A DNA stretch of 64,000 nucleotides from Poriferisodalis sp965203655. GTDB lineage: Bacteria > Actinomycetota > Acidimicrobiia > Acidimicrobiales > Poriferisodalaceae. A model generated the notes under the pieces. It did not search any database and was not told where the DNA came from. It was given only the letters and a program-made list of their open reading frames with translations. The DNA is taken from the NCBI RefSeq assembly GCF_965203655.1, contig NZ_CBDBDD010000006.1:372001-436000 (forward strand), given 5' to 3'. Numbering within the stretch: the stretch's first letter is position 1; each line of letters starts with the position of its first letter. The translations under genes were made by a program, and so were the position numbers. Positions 27,304 to 35,403 of this stretch are shown here, one piece after another.

Positions 27304-30300
27304 GAGTCCTCCTCGGGTTCGTCGCGGATGATGTCGTGCTCGCGGAGCGCTATGACCAGCAGCCGGTATTCGTCCGAGTCTTCGAGTCCGGTGGATTGCG
27401 CCAGGACTTCGCCGATGTCCGCTGAGATGCGGTATCGGGTCCCTGGTTCCATGTAACCGCGGACGATGGCGTTGAGCACGGCCAGCTTGGGTTGTGTCGG
27501 AGGGAGCTGCATGGCGCGGTTGGCGGCACCGTAGAGCCAGCGACCTCTGTTCGTTTCGTCTGCGAGTGTGCGCTGGGTCAGCTGCGCCCAGCGTTGTTCG
27601 TCCAGAGCTGCGGCTCGGTGCATGTTGCCGAATCCGGCGAGCGCGGATGCGGCCGGCGAGTCGAGCAGTTCTTCCCACAGTCGCACTGCTGGTTCGAGAT
27701 ATCGCTCTTCGATGTCGTCGTGGCTGACGATGCGGCTCATGCTGATACCTGCTCGGGACGCAAGATCGGGGTACTCGTCCAGGTTGCGCACGATGAATCG
27801 GACGATGTCGTCGAGCTGGAAGCCGGGCCAGTCGCCGAGCATGGCGATCATGAGGTGGTCGATGGCTTCGTCGACGTCGCGCAGGACTGCGTCTCGGACC
27901 ATGTCAGGGACCGTCTCGAACAGCCATCGGTGCGGCCAGCCCCATCGGATTGCGAGGTCAACGGTCAGTTGCGCAAGGTCGGCAGGTGCGTCGTCGCCGA
28001 AGATGAGTTCGAAGTTGTCGTCGGCCCAGTCGGCCATGGAATTGCGAAGCCAAGCGAGACGGCGCGCCACGATTGCCCGGAACTCCTCGCCGTCGTTGCC
28101 CTCGCGGGTCAACGCGAACCTCATCAATTCGGCGAACTCGGCGCGGACGGGCTTGCCTGAGCGCAGCTCGGCAGCAACGAAGAGCACTGCTGCGTCGAAC
28201 GCGCGGGTGCAGTCCCGGTTGATTGCGCGGGTGAGCGAGTCCATCTGTGCCCACGATTCCGCGGAGGTGTCGATGGCTGCGTGGAGGAGCAGGTTCCAGG
28301 CCTGGTCGGAGCGGTCGCCGAATTGGACGTCAGCAACGGCCATCGCTGCGATGAGGTCTATGCCGGCGCGTCGGGCGGAACGCCAGTCCGTTTCGAAGTC
28401 GCGGGGGCTGTCCGCGAGAGGCTCGACGTTCCACGGGCCTGTGTCGACGAGCCCAAGCACGTCGAGCAGCGGTTCGACGGGAATGTCGCAGTCGGGGACG
28501 GATTCCTTGATGCCCAAGAGGTACGCGCTGATATAGGTCGGGTGGTAGAGCTTGGCGGCAAGCCCGACCGGGTCGCTCAGCCAATCGTGCGGGGCTTGCT
28601 GCACGACGCGTTGCAGGGTGCGGGCCAACTCCCTGGGGCCGCGATCCCAGTCCTGCGGTCCCGCTCGCCACGCGGCGACCTGAACTGATGCCTGTTCTGG
28701 TGACAACGCGCCGAGTTCATCTTCGGTGAAGGGGCTTGTGACGACGAACGACTCGGCTCTCCGTCGTGTCGAGATGTAGTCACGGTTAAGGGCGCCGTAC
28801 CTTGCTTCGATCAGCTGCGTCGCGTTCCTCCAAGCACTGGTCGCATCGTCGGGCAGGAAACGAACCCAGCTCGACCGGCACAGCCACTCGCGCGGCACCG
28901 AGTCAGACGCCATCGACTGCCCGATCTGCTCTACCGAAGGCGGTTCCCCCAGCGCCTGTCTCCAGCGGTTCGCGAGGCCATCCGCAGGCACCGATTGCAC
29001 TGCCCGATCCACGACAGCGGCATCGTCGCCCGTGATCAGGCGCGCACCGACAGCGCCCGCCACCTCGCTAACGAGCAGTTCCGGGTCGACATCGGGCACC
29101 TCGGAGAGCACCCAAGCCCGTGTGCGTTCGCGCAGCCCATCGGGCAGCAGCCGCAGCGTCTCGAGGAGATCACGAATCGGCACAAGCTCCCACGCACGGC
29201 GCAATGCCGACACCAGACACGACACAAGAACGGGCGAGCGCTCTTCGCCCATCGGCTCGACGAACTCGGTGAGCGTGCCTTGATGATCCCATCGCAGCTG
29301 CCCCAGCAGGAAATCGTCGGGGTCCCCGGCCCGCAACTTGAAGCACACCAGCCTCACCCGGGCATGCGCGTTGTGCTCATCGATGCCTTCCACGAGATGG
29401 TCCGCTAGCTCCTCGGGCATGAACAGGTGCGGCCAGCACGCCTCGTTGAACAGCGAGTCGACGAAATCGGCCACCAGGTCCGTCGAGGGATCGAGTTCGG
29501 TCGCGACTTGCAAGGCCTCGAAGACGACAGCACCGTTGTCGGGGTGCCGCTTCAGCACTTCGAGCATCAGCGGCGCGCCCGCAAGCCCCATGCGCCGCGC
29601 TGCGTCTGCCACGCAACGCAATCGTTCGGGGTCCTTGTCGTTGCGGTTCCACAGCCTACTGAGAAATCCCGACACCGACTCAGCGTGCGTCGGCCCGAGA
29701 CGCTGCGCTGCCGCGGCGATGGCCCACCACACCTCGATGTGCTCCTGATCGAACACGCTGGCCGCGTCGAGCTGCACGAGCCACTGGGAGGTCGCCATGC
29801 TTCGGACGAATTGGGCCATGTGCACTGGCGTCGCTACCAGCTCCAGCAGTTTCTGCACGTCGCCTCGGTTCGGCGACTCGACAGCGGCAAGCGACCTCAG
29901 TTCGCTGTCGCGCGATTCCATCGGCATGAACAGCCGGCGCACGAGGGCGACGCACTCCCCGTACATCTCCCGCGCCAACGCGACGGGGCAGTCGCCGTGC
30001 AGAGCATCGTTGAGACGGTCGAACAGGTCCTGGAATGCCGAGACGACTCCGCTGCCCTCCGAAGGCGGAACGCCAGCTCGCTCGACGATCACCGCAATGA
30101 GCTGCTGCTGGTGGCGGCGGTCGCCCTCATCGTGGAAGCGCCTGACCTCATCGATCCGGCTCAGCAGCTCCCGAAGCAACTGCGCAGCATCCGCGTCGTG
30201 TGTCTGCGCCGCGTTGACGTATCGGTCAGCGGACTTGACGACCTCTCGGGACAATTCCCGCCATGGGCTTCTGACGCCGGGGCGACCTGCCTCTGTGATC

Positions 30301-30479
30301 GACTCCAGCGCTTCACGACACTGATAAGCCACTGTCTCGCCGACTCGGGGCCCCGAGTCGGTCGGGGCTTCGAGCACACGTCGGGCCGCATCAAGAAACT
30401 CCACCGCGCGCGAACCATGCGCGCCGAACTCGACACGCAAGTGCTCGGCTAGCTCAGGCTCAAGACTCGGAACTGGCAC
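27300..30479 (-). CDS. Uncharacterised 1059-aa alpha-helical protein
   Basis: A very large protein of unknown function. It is read as almost entirely alpha-helical, Trp-, Arg- and Asp-rich, with no membrane segments, no Walker A and no obvious catalytic motif. A candidate HEPN-like Rx5H occurs in LFDRLNDALHG near residue 160, but this may be coincidental. The middle (residues about 200-700) looks like repeated helical hairpins. The GTG at 30479 is preceded by GAGGA at good spacing. The stop is coupled to the winged-helix gene. Codon quality is uniform from end to end, so it is a real, intact gene. A defence or conflict role is suggested only by island context. Confidence 0.7.
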   Translation of the reverse strand: MPVPSLEPELAEHLRVEFGAHGSRAVEFLDAARRVLEAPTDSGPRVGETVAYQCREALESITEAGRPGVRSPWRELSREVVKSADRYVNAAQTHDADAAQLLRELLSRIDEVRRFHDEGDRRHQQQLIAVIVERAGVPPSEGSGVVSAFQDLFDRLNDALHGDCPVALAREMYGECVALVRRLFMPMESRDSELRSLAAVESPNRGDVQKLLELVATPVHMAQFVRSMATSQWLVQLDAASVFDQEHIEVWWAIAAAAQRLGPTHAESVSGFLSRLWNRNDKDPERLRCVADAARRMGLAGAPLMLEVLKRHPDNGAVVFEALQVATELDPSTDLVADFVDSLFNEACWPHLFMPEELADHLVEGIDEHNAHARVRLVCFKLRAGDPDDFLLGQLRWDHQGTLTEFVEPMGEERSPVLVSCLVSALRRAWELVPIRDLLETLRLLPDGLRERTRAWVLSEVPDVDPELLVSEVAGAVGARLITGDDAAVVDRAVQSVPADGLANRWRQALGEPPSVEQIGQSMASDSVPREWLCRSSWVRFLPDDATSAWRNATQLIEARYGALNRDYISTRRRAESFVVTSPFTEDELGALSPEQASVQVAAWRAGPQDWDRGPRELARTLQRVVQQAPHDWLSDPVGLAAKLYHPTYISAYLLGIKESVPDCDIPVEPLLDVLGLVDTGPWNVEPLADSPRDFETDWRSARRAGIDLIAAMAVADVQFGDRSDQAWNLLLHAAIDTSAESWAQMDSLTRAINRDCTRAFDAAVLFVAAELRSGKPVRAEFAELMRFALTREGNDGEEFRAIVARRLAWLRNSMADWADDNFELIFGDDAPADLAQLTVDLAIRWGWPHRWLFETVPDMVRDAVLRDVDEAIDHLMIAMLGDWPGFQLDDIVRFIVRNLDEYPDLASRAGISMSRIVSHDDIEERYLEPAVRLWEELLDSPAASALAGFGNMHRAAALDEQRWAQLTQRTLADETNRGRWLYGAANRAMQLPPTQPKLAVLNAIVRGYMEPGTRYRISADIGEVLAQSTGLEDSDEYRLLVIALREHDIIRDEPEEDS

Positions 30480-30639
30480 CAGACGATCCTCGCGCGCGAA
30501 GTCTGCGTCACAACGTCATTTTCTCGGCGGCAGTCTGGGCACTACGGCAAGAGCGTGAACGCGAAGCGCTGATCGCGGGCACCCGGGCGGAGGGTGCGCT
30601 GCGGCCGCATCAAGCCGCCGAGACTTGATATGTCCCGGG

Positions 30640-30978
30640 CTACACCTGGTGAAATGAGTTCGGCGTCTGGCGTGCGACCGCGTCGCGGTCGGCTGGGCCG
30701 TGTGCGATGGGCAGCACGATGGTGTCCTCGGACACGGGGCAAGAGTCCCAAGTGTTCACTCCCACGTTGATCTGGCGGCCTCGCTGGCGCCATTTCTCGT
30801 GGATATGGCCGTGCAGCAGCCAACTGCCGTTGTCGCGAGGGCGAAGATCGAGGCACTTGAGGTCATACGCCTCGTCGAGCACGTACGGGAAGTGGCTAAC
30901 TCGCACCTTGTTGCAGCCAATTCGCACCGGCATAGGCGCGTCGACCATCTGTTCGAACCCGCCGAGCTTGAGAAAGGC
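30640..30978 (-). pseudogene. C-terminal remnant of a calcineurin-like metallophosphoesterase
   Basis: The frame ending at 30640 encodes an unmistakable metallophosphoesterase C-terminal half: FLKLGGFEQMVDAPMPVRIG, then KVRVSHFPYVLDEAYD, then SWLLHGHIHEKWRQ with the GHxH metal-ligand motif, then QINVGVNTWDSCPV. The N-terminal half, with DxH, GDxxD and GNHD ligands, is absent: the DNA where it should be (30979-31300) is occupied by the divergent precursor gene. In-frame residues upstream of FLKL are not protein-like. It is most likely a gene truncated when the neighbouring cluster arrived; an internal ATG at 30948 could still express about 102 aa. Confidence 0.7.
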
Positions 30979-31060
30979 GACGCTGTTGCTGTGTCGGCTG
31001 TGGCTGCCCCCGGAAGCTCCGCAGTTAGCCTTCAGAGCGCTGCCGGACGAAGAGCGCATC

Positions 31061-31258
31061 ATGCAGAAGGCCAACCTGTTCGAATTGCTGGGTCGTCCCG
31101 TCTCGGATACAGCTCGTGATGAGGGCACTCTCGTGACCGATTCTCCTGAGACCTACGACGACAACGGACAGTTGCCGTCGGTCTTGGATCGCAGCACCTC
31201 GATCACAAGAGTGACTGGGGAAACCTACGACGACGACGGCCTGCTGCCGCTGCACTAA
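31061..31258 (+). CDS. Candidate graspetide precursor peptide, 65 aa
   Basis: A small protein encoded immediately upstream of an ATP-grasp ligase. The N-terminal MQKANLFELLGRPVSDTARD would be the leader. The C-terminal half has two copies of a motif: P-ETYDDNG-QLP (residues 29-39) and G-ETYDDDG-LLP (53-63). Thr and acidic residues in repeated cores are what ATP-grasp maturases link into omega-ester (or amide) rings. The ATG at 31061 follows GAAGAG with 6-bp spacing, and the TAA overlaps the ligase start (TAATG). The family is not one I can name by sequence; the call rests on position, size and repeat composition. Confidence 0.75.
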   Translation: MQKANLFELLGRPVSDTARDEGTLVTDSPETYDDNGQLPSVLDRSTSITRVTGETYDDDGLLPLH

Positions 31259-32181
31259 TGCCCCGGAAGGCGTTGCTGGTCGGCAGCGAGTCGGACAGTC
31301 ATGTAGGCGCAGTTGCTGAGAAGCTGAAGAGCCGCGGCGTTGAACCGGTGGTTTTCGATGCGGAGTCTCTGCCTCACATCGGTTACTCGCTTTCCCCTAG
31401 AGAGCTCACAATCGGAGGGGTCGAGGTGGCCGATGCGAGTCGGGGCTGGCTGCGGCGCGTGGCGTCGAGCAGGTGGACGACGGGTGATCTCGTGGGCTCT
31501 GTCGCGGACGTCTCGCTGCGGGCCCGTGTACGTCTCGTCGCGGCCATCGCCCGGCACGGCAGGCGCAAGTGGCTGACTGGCATCGATGCGTTGCAGGCAG
31601 CCGAAGACCGCATTCACCAGTTGGCTGTCGCTCACGGACTCGGGATAGCCACGCCTTCGACGTTCGTGTCGTCGGACCCTGATCGGATTCGGCGCGTGTT
31701 GGGAAGCGATGCAGTCCTCAAGCCGCTCGCGACGGGTGCCTTTGTCGATGCCGAGGGCCGACCAAGAGCCGTGCACACCACACAGCTGACGACAGACATT
31801 CTGGAGTCCGGCGACTTCGCCGCAGCTCCGTTCGTGACGCAAGAGCGCATCGAGGTGCACCGACACCTGCGAATCGTCACTGCCGTGGCCTCCGCGTGCA
31901 CGGCTGCACTTGATGCGGAATCGTGGCCACTCGACTGGCGAGAGGCGGACGAGGCCCACACCTCATGGCAGCGATGCGAGGCACCAGAAGTCGAACGCCA
32001 AGCTGTGCGCCTCGCCAAGGCGCTCGGCGTCGGATTCTCAAGCCAGGACTGGCTCGTCCCGAAGTCGGGTCCGGCAGTGTTCATCGACTTGAACCCGGCC
32101 GGCCAGTGGCTGTTTCTGCCCAAAGACGTCGCCGATCCAATCACCGACCGCATAGTCGACTTCTTGGCCGGGCAGCGATGA
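31258..32181 (+). CDS. ATP-grasp ligase, candidate graspetide maturase
   Basis: A 307-aa ATP-grasp enzyme of the RimK/MvdD type. An N-terminal pre-grasp domain (MPRKALLVGSESDSHVGAVA) is followed by a conserved GWLRRVASSRW at 63-73. The ATP-binding lysine is in AVLKPLATG (K155), QERIEVHRHLRI (195-206) supplies nucleotide-binding glutamates, and the metal ligands are in FIDLNPAGQW (D277 and N279). That final motif, with a Trp after the Gly-Gln, is typical of RiPP-modifying members. It likely forms ester or amide cross-links in the upstream 65-aa peptide. It overlaps the precursor stop and its own stop overlaps the next ATG (ATGA), so all three genes are coupled. Confidence 0.85.
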   Translation: MPRKALLVGSESDSHVGAVAEKLKSRGVEPVVFDAESLPHIGYSLSPRELTIGGVEVADASRGWLRRVASSRWTTGDLVGSVADVSLRARVRLVAAIARHGRRKWLTGIDALQAAEDRIHQLAVAHGLGIATPSTFVSSDPDRIRRVLGSDAVLKPLATGAFVDAEGRPRAVHTTQLTTDILESGDFAAAPFVTQERIEVHRHLRIVTAVASACTAALDAESWPLDWREADEAHTSWQRCEAPEVERQAVRLAKALGVGFSSQDWLVPKSGPAVFIDLNPAGQWLFLPKDVADPITDRIVDFLAGQR

Positions 32182-32831
32182 GACCCGAGACTGCCCCGGA
32201 CTCGGCTGATCCGACACCGTCCGAAGCACGAGCGTCCGACCGCTCCCGCTGGTGGACCCATCATCACGCAACGTTCGTGCTCGCGGTATTCACCCGCTAC
32301 CGCATCAACCATTACAGGGACCGGCGCGCCCACCAAGGACGTCTCGGCGACGGCATTGACTCTTGGAGCGACGACGATCACCAACTCGCCATCGAGGAAG
32401 GCCGAAGGCAGCTAGACGAACAGCGCGTCCAGCTGCAGTATCTGACCCGGCGAGCGAGCGCGCTCCTGCCAGTCGGACTCGCCGTCACGGTGTTCCTCCT
32501 CACCGCCCTCAACGACCTCAGCAGGCTGGCGCAACCTGAGAGGACGATTGCTCGAGTCCTAATCCTGTTGGGACCGGCAATGACGATCTGGGGCACTCTC
32601 GTCATGGGAGCGCTCATCGCGGGCAGAGCATCCTTCATGAAGACCGACACCCTCCAATTGACGCACGAGTCCGCAGATCTGAAGGGGTTTCTCGCTCGGG
32701 ACTACGCCGAGAATGTGGGCGTGGGCGAGAACACCAACGCTGCGCGACTGACCCACCTCGGAACCGGTGTCGTCTGGATCGTCATCGGTGCGACCGTAGG
32801 AGCAGTTGGGCTCTTGATGATCCACTGGTGA
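32178..32831 (+). CDS. Membrane protein of the graspetide-like operon
   Basis: A 217-aa protein of unknown function. The N-terminus (about 90 residues) is cytoplasmic in character, with an Arg/His-rich stretch (HHHATFVLAVFTRYRINHYRDRR) and an amphipathic coiled segment (LAIEEGRRQLDEQRVQLQYL). Three hydrophobic helices follow at about 95-112, 124-148 and 196-215. The arrangement is reminiscent of small pore-forming SLATT-like proteins, though I cannot establish homology. It is not an ABC transporter or a peptidase. Its ATG overlaps the ATP-grasp stop, so it belongs to the cluster: export, immunity or effector roles are all open. Confidence 0.7.
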   Translation: MRPETAPDSADPTPSEARASDRSRWWTHHHATFVLAVFTRYRINHYRDRRAHQGRLGDGIDSWSDDDHQLAIEEGRRQLDEQRVQLQYLTRRASALLPVGLAVTVFLLTALNDLSRLAQPERTIARVLILLGPAMTIWGTLVMGALIAGRASFMKTDTLQLTHESADLKGFLARDYAENVGVGENTNAARLTHLGTGVVWIVIGATVGAVGLLMIHW

Positions 32832-33045
32832 TCGCCTCATCCGCCGTCGGCATCCAGTGACGTATGCACTGGACCCATGGGCGCGGCCAGCAGTTACGGT
32901 TCGAGCGCGTTCCGGACTTGGCACTTGTGGGTTCCAAGCCCCCGCCGCGCAAGGCCTTGGCTTGAGCGCCCGCCTGATCGCACCAACCCTGGTGTCAACC
33001 GCCTGCGTCAGCAGCGCACCTAACCCTGCATGAGAGGATTGAATC

Positions 33046-33534
33046 ATGCCCATGCGTCGATTTGCTGCCTGTTTCTCAGTCGCCCTCTTCATCGCGGGCT
33101 GCTCCAACAGCATCGAGGCCGACGCTCCGCCCGAACCGTCTCTGACCACCTACGCGCTGACCGTGGGGTTCTACAACGTGATCACCTACGAACCGCTCTT
33201 GGAGCCGCAGTGTGACCGGGTCACCGGTCGAGGCAGCGCCTTCGACGACGTTCCAAACGCCACCTACTCGCTGGTCGGTCAGACTCGCAACATCATCGGC
33301 ATCCTGTACCCAGTCGCCGAGCGACAGCCGAGCTGCACGTTCGTCTTCACGGGCGAGTTCGAATCGCTGCCTGACCTGCTGCTAATCCAAGGCCCCAGGA
33401 TGCAGCAGAATGGCTTTCCCGTGCGAAGTATTGATTGGTCCGAAAATCGCGCCGTGGCAGGAATGGCCGAAGTCACGGTGCTGGCCGAACTGGAATTGAC
33501 CGTGAACCTGAGTGACTTCAACCCATACGGTTAA
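33046..33534 (+). CDS. Hypothetical secreted lipoprotein
   Basis: A 162-aa protein with a classic lipoprotein signal: positively charged start MPMRRF, a hydrophobic stretch ACFSVALFIAG and lipobox IAGC (cysteine at about residue 19). The mature part has two further cysteines spaced widely (QCDRV and PSCTF) that may form a disulphide, and is predicted mostly beta. No recognised family. It is 214 bp downstream of the membrane protein and converges on the AlbA_2 regulator with a 20-bp gap. Whether it belongs to the graspetide-like unit is uncertain. Confidence 0.7.
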   Translation: MPMRRFAACFSVALFIAGCSNSIEADAPPEPSLTTYALTVGFYNVITYEPLLEPQCDRVTGRGSAFDDVPNATYSLVGQTRNIIGILYPVAERQPSCTFVFTGEFESLPDLLLIQGPRMQQNGFPVRSIDWSENRAVAGMAEVTVLAELELTVNLSDFNPYG

Positions 33535-33554
33535 GGTCCCATGTGATTGCGACA

Positions 33555-35225
33555 TCAGCGAACTGAAGGGGCGGCCACATAGCGCGCAGTGCGGCGCTCG
33601 CCGATGAGGTCCAGTGTGCCTTCATCGCGCATCTCCCGAAGCAATCGGGCGGCGACTGCCGAATCGACCTGGCACAGCTCGGCAGCTTCGCGACGAGCAA
33701 TCGAGCCGTGCGCGCGCACATAGCTGAGGATCATCTGTTCCTGTTGGAGGCGGTCGTAGCCGCGCGTGCGCACATAGCGCGGTTCCTCATGAAAGCGGCG
33801 ATACAAGGAGGCGGACAGGTGGTACTCGCGGCCCCGACCACGACCGCGAGGCTCGATGAGTCCTTTCTCGATGAGTGTTCCGAGCAGCCCGCGAGCATGG
33901 GCTTGATCACGCTGGATCAGTTCGGCGACACGTCTGGCGGACACGATGCGCTCGCGGCGCACCTCGTGCAGCACTTGCAGCTCGTCGAGTTCCAATTCGT
34001 TGCCCTCGCGCCGAGCTTCCTCTGCATAGCCCGCGAACTCGCGGTCAGCAGGGCCGGCACGCACTCGCACCACGACTGACGCCGGATTGCTGCCGGCATA
34101 GTCGGGCGGGGGGTGACCGAGCCGCAACTGGCCCCAGAATGCCAAGCCGATCCCGCGGCTCATTCGCTCGACCAATCCGGCGCGCTTGAACACGTCAGCG
34201 AGGAGCGGGTTGCGAGGCCGCGGCGGCGCGACCAGCATGTTGGCCAGCGTGACTCCGACAGGAAATCCTCCTGGATTGGACACTTCGAGCCCGGAGTCGG
34301 TGAGAACGACTTGGGTTGGGCCGAGAGCCGAGTAGTCGCGGTGTGTGAGAGCGTTGGCGATCAGTTCGCGCACGGTCACTTCCGCAAATCGCGGGATCGG
34401 CACACGGAACATGCCCATTTCCAGCTCTTCCTGGCTATTGCGCGCCTGCACCCGCTCGAACAGCTCCGACATCGCCCGAAGAAGCGGCACACAGCTGATG
34501 TCGTTCGCCAGAACATCCAGCGCTGCGCTGACATGCTGGAAGGCGACTTCGGCGACGGGGATGTGACGGCGCACTGCGGCCTGCGTGCCGAACAGCAGCA
34601 CGCTGCCGACACACAGCTGACCTGTGAGGTCGACGAGTTCCAGCGCACGCAGCAGCGCTTCGTCATCCAGAGAAGCCAGCACTGCGTCGCCGTCCTCGCT
34701 GATCGCCATATCGCGGAAGCGCTGGATCTCCAGTGGGTCCAAGTCATCGGACGTCGCGGCGGGCAGCGGCATTCGGGTGAAGTCGCGCTGCCCGGTGCTT
34801 CCCGCTCGTGACAGCACCTCGCTCGGCCGCATCGGCAGGCACTGTGGCCTGCCGTGGACATCAAGAGCGCGTCGCACGAACTTGCCCTTGCTTGTAGCCA
34901 CGACGGTATCGGTGGGCGGTACACCGACAACCACCACCGGGCACGCTCCGTCATTGACGACCTCGACGGACACACGGACAGACGGCTCGGTGTTGGCAGC
35001 GACATGGGCTTCGATGCGAGCCGGGATCAGTTCCATCCTGGGCCACGGTTCGGCGCCGACGATCTCGCGGGATTTCTCGTCGATGCCCACGAGCACCTGA
35101 CCGCCGTCCGTGTTGGCGAGACAGACAACGGCCTCGACAAGCTCGGTCGCATCGACTTGCATCTTGAACTCGACGGTCAGAGACTCGCCGCCCGCGATGA
35201 GGTCACGTACGTCGCTGATATCCAT
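33555..35225 (-). CDS. AlbA_2/Schlafen-type ATP-binding transcriptional regulator
   Basis: A 556-aa regulator. The N-terminal AlbA_2 domain (residues about 1-120) has ESLTVEFKMQVD and GGQVLVGIDEKSREIVG. A central HATPase_c_4-like region follows (VRELIANALTHRDYS, then ISNPGGFPVGVT-type VSNPGGFPVGV). C-terminal winged-helix segments (RRVAELIQRDQAHARGLL and RREAAELCQVDSAVAARLL) suit DNA binding. Proteins of this design occur in many bacteria, often beside mobile or defence genes. The ATG at 35225 lies 13 bp from an AT-rich 53-bp repeat that is duplicated further upstream, so autoregulation is likely. Confidence 0.85.
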   Translation of the reverse strand: MDISDVRDLIAGGESLTVEFKMQVDATELVEAVVCLANTDGGQVLVGIDEKSREIVGAEPWPRMELIPARIEAHVAANTEPSVRVSVEVVNDGACPVVVVGVPPTDTVVATSKGKFVRRALDVHGRPQCLPMRPSEVLSRAGSTGQRDFTRMPLPAATSDDLDPLEIQRFRDMAISEDGDAVLASLDDEALLRALELVDLTGQLCVGSVLLFGTQAAVRRHIPVAEVAFQHVSAALDVLANDISCVPLLRAMSELFERVQARNSQEELEMGMFRVPIPRFAEVTVRELIANALTHRDYSALGPTQVVLTDSGLEVSNPGGFPVGVTLANMLVAPPRPRNPLLADVFKRAGLVERMSRGIGLAFWGQLRLGHPPPDYAGSNPASVVVRVRAGPADREFAGYAEEARREGNELELDELQVLHEVRRERIVSARRVAELIQRDQAHARGLLGTLIEKGLIEPRGRGRGREYHLSASLYRRFHEEPRYVRTRGYDRLQQEQMILSYVRAHGSIARREAAELCQVDSAVAARLLREMRDEGTLDLIGERRTARYVAAPSVR

Positions 35226-35238
35226 AGGACCAGTCTAG

Positions 35239-35291
35239 TTCAAAGTTTTGAACTTTAGAAATACTTTGACTTCTCGTTCAAAACATTGCAA
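35239..35291. promoter_or_regulatory. 53-bp AT-rich repeat, copy A (putative operator)
   Basis: Contains TCAAAGTTTTGAA on the left and TTCAAAACATTGCAA on the right, with TTTGACTTCT between. The outer arms form an inverted repeat (TCAAAGTTTTGA versus TCAAAAC[A/T]TTG). It lies 13 bp upstream of the AlbA_2 regulator start, where a promoter or operator is expected. A second copy of the same length is at 35351-35403. The sequence is much more AT-rich than the surrounding DNA. Confidence 0.65.
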
Positions 35292-35350
35292 TAACAGGTG
35301 CCGTCGGACTGCCGGGCGCCTCGCTTGAGGTCGCGGGGCGATGTTGTGGA

Positions 35351-35403
35351 GTCAAAGTTTTGAAATTTGCCGTGGGTTTGACTTCTTGATCAAAACTTTG
35401 CAA
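35351..35403. promoter_or_regulatory. 53-bp AT-rich repeat, copy B (putative operator)
   Basis: Same length and layout as copy A: GTCAAAGTTTTGAA, then TTTGACTTCTTGATC, then TCAAAACTTTGCAA, so the inverted repeat is closer to perfect. The copies start 112 bp apart. The copy ends 14 bp from the 3' end of nuoN of cluster 2. It is probably the distal binding site of the regulator encoded next to it. Confidence 0.6.

Noticed and set aside
27300..30479. 1059-aa protein as a STAND/NLR NTPase
   Set aside because: No Walker A (GxxxxGK[ST]) or Walker B pattern was found anywhere in the sequence.
30707..31060. Longer form of the 65-aa peptide beginning at 30707
   Set aside because: That stretch is antisense to the metallophosphoesterase remnant, and the ATG at 31061 has a suitable upstream GAAGAG.
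31025..31255. 76-aa minus-strand ORF opposite the peptide gene
   Set aside because: It is antisense to the repeat-containing peptide, has Val-rich artefactual sequence and no ribosome-binding site; the plus-strand peptide is coupled to the ATP-grasp.
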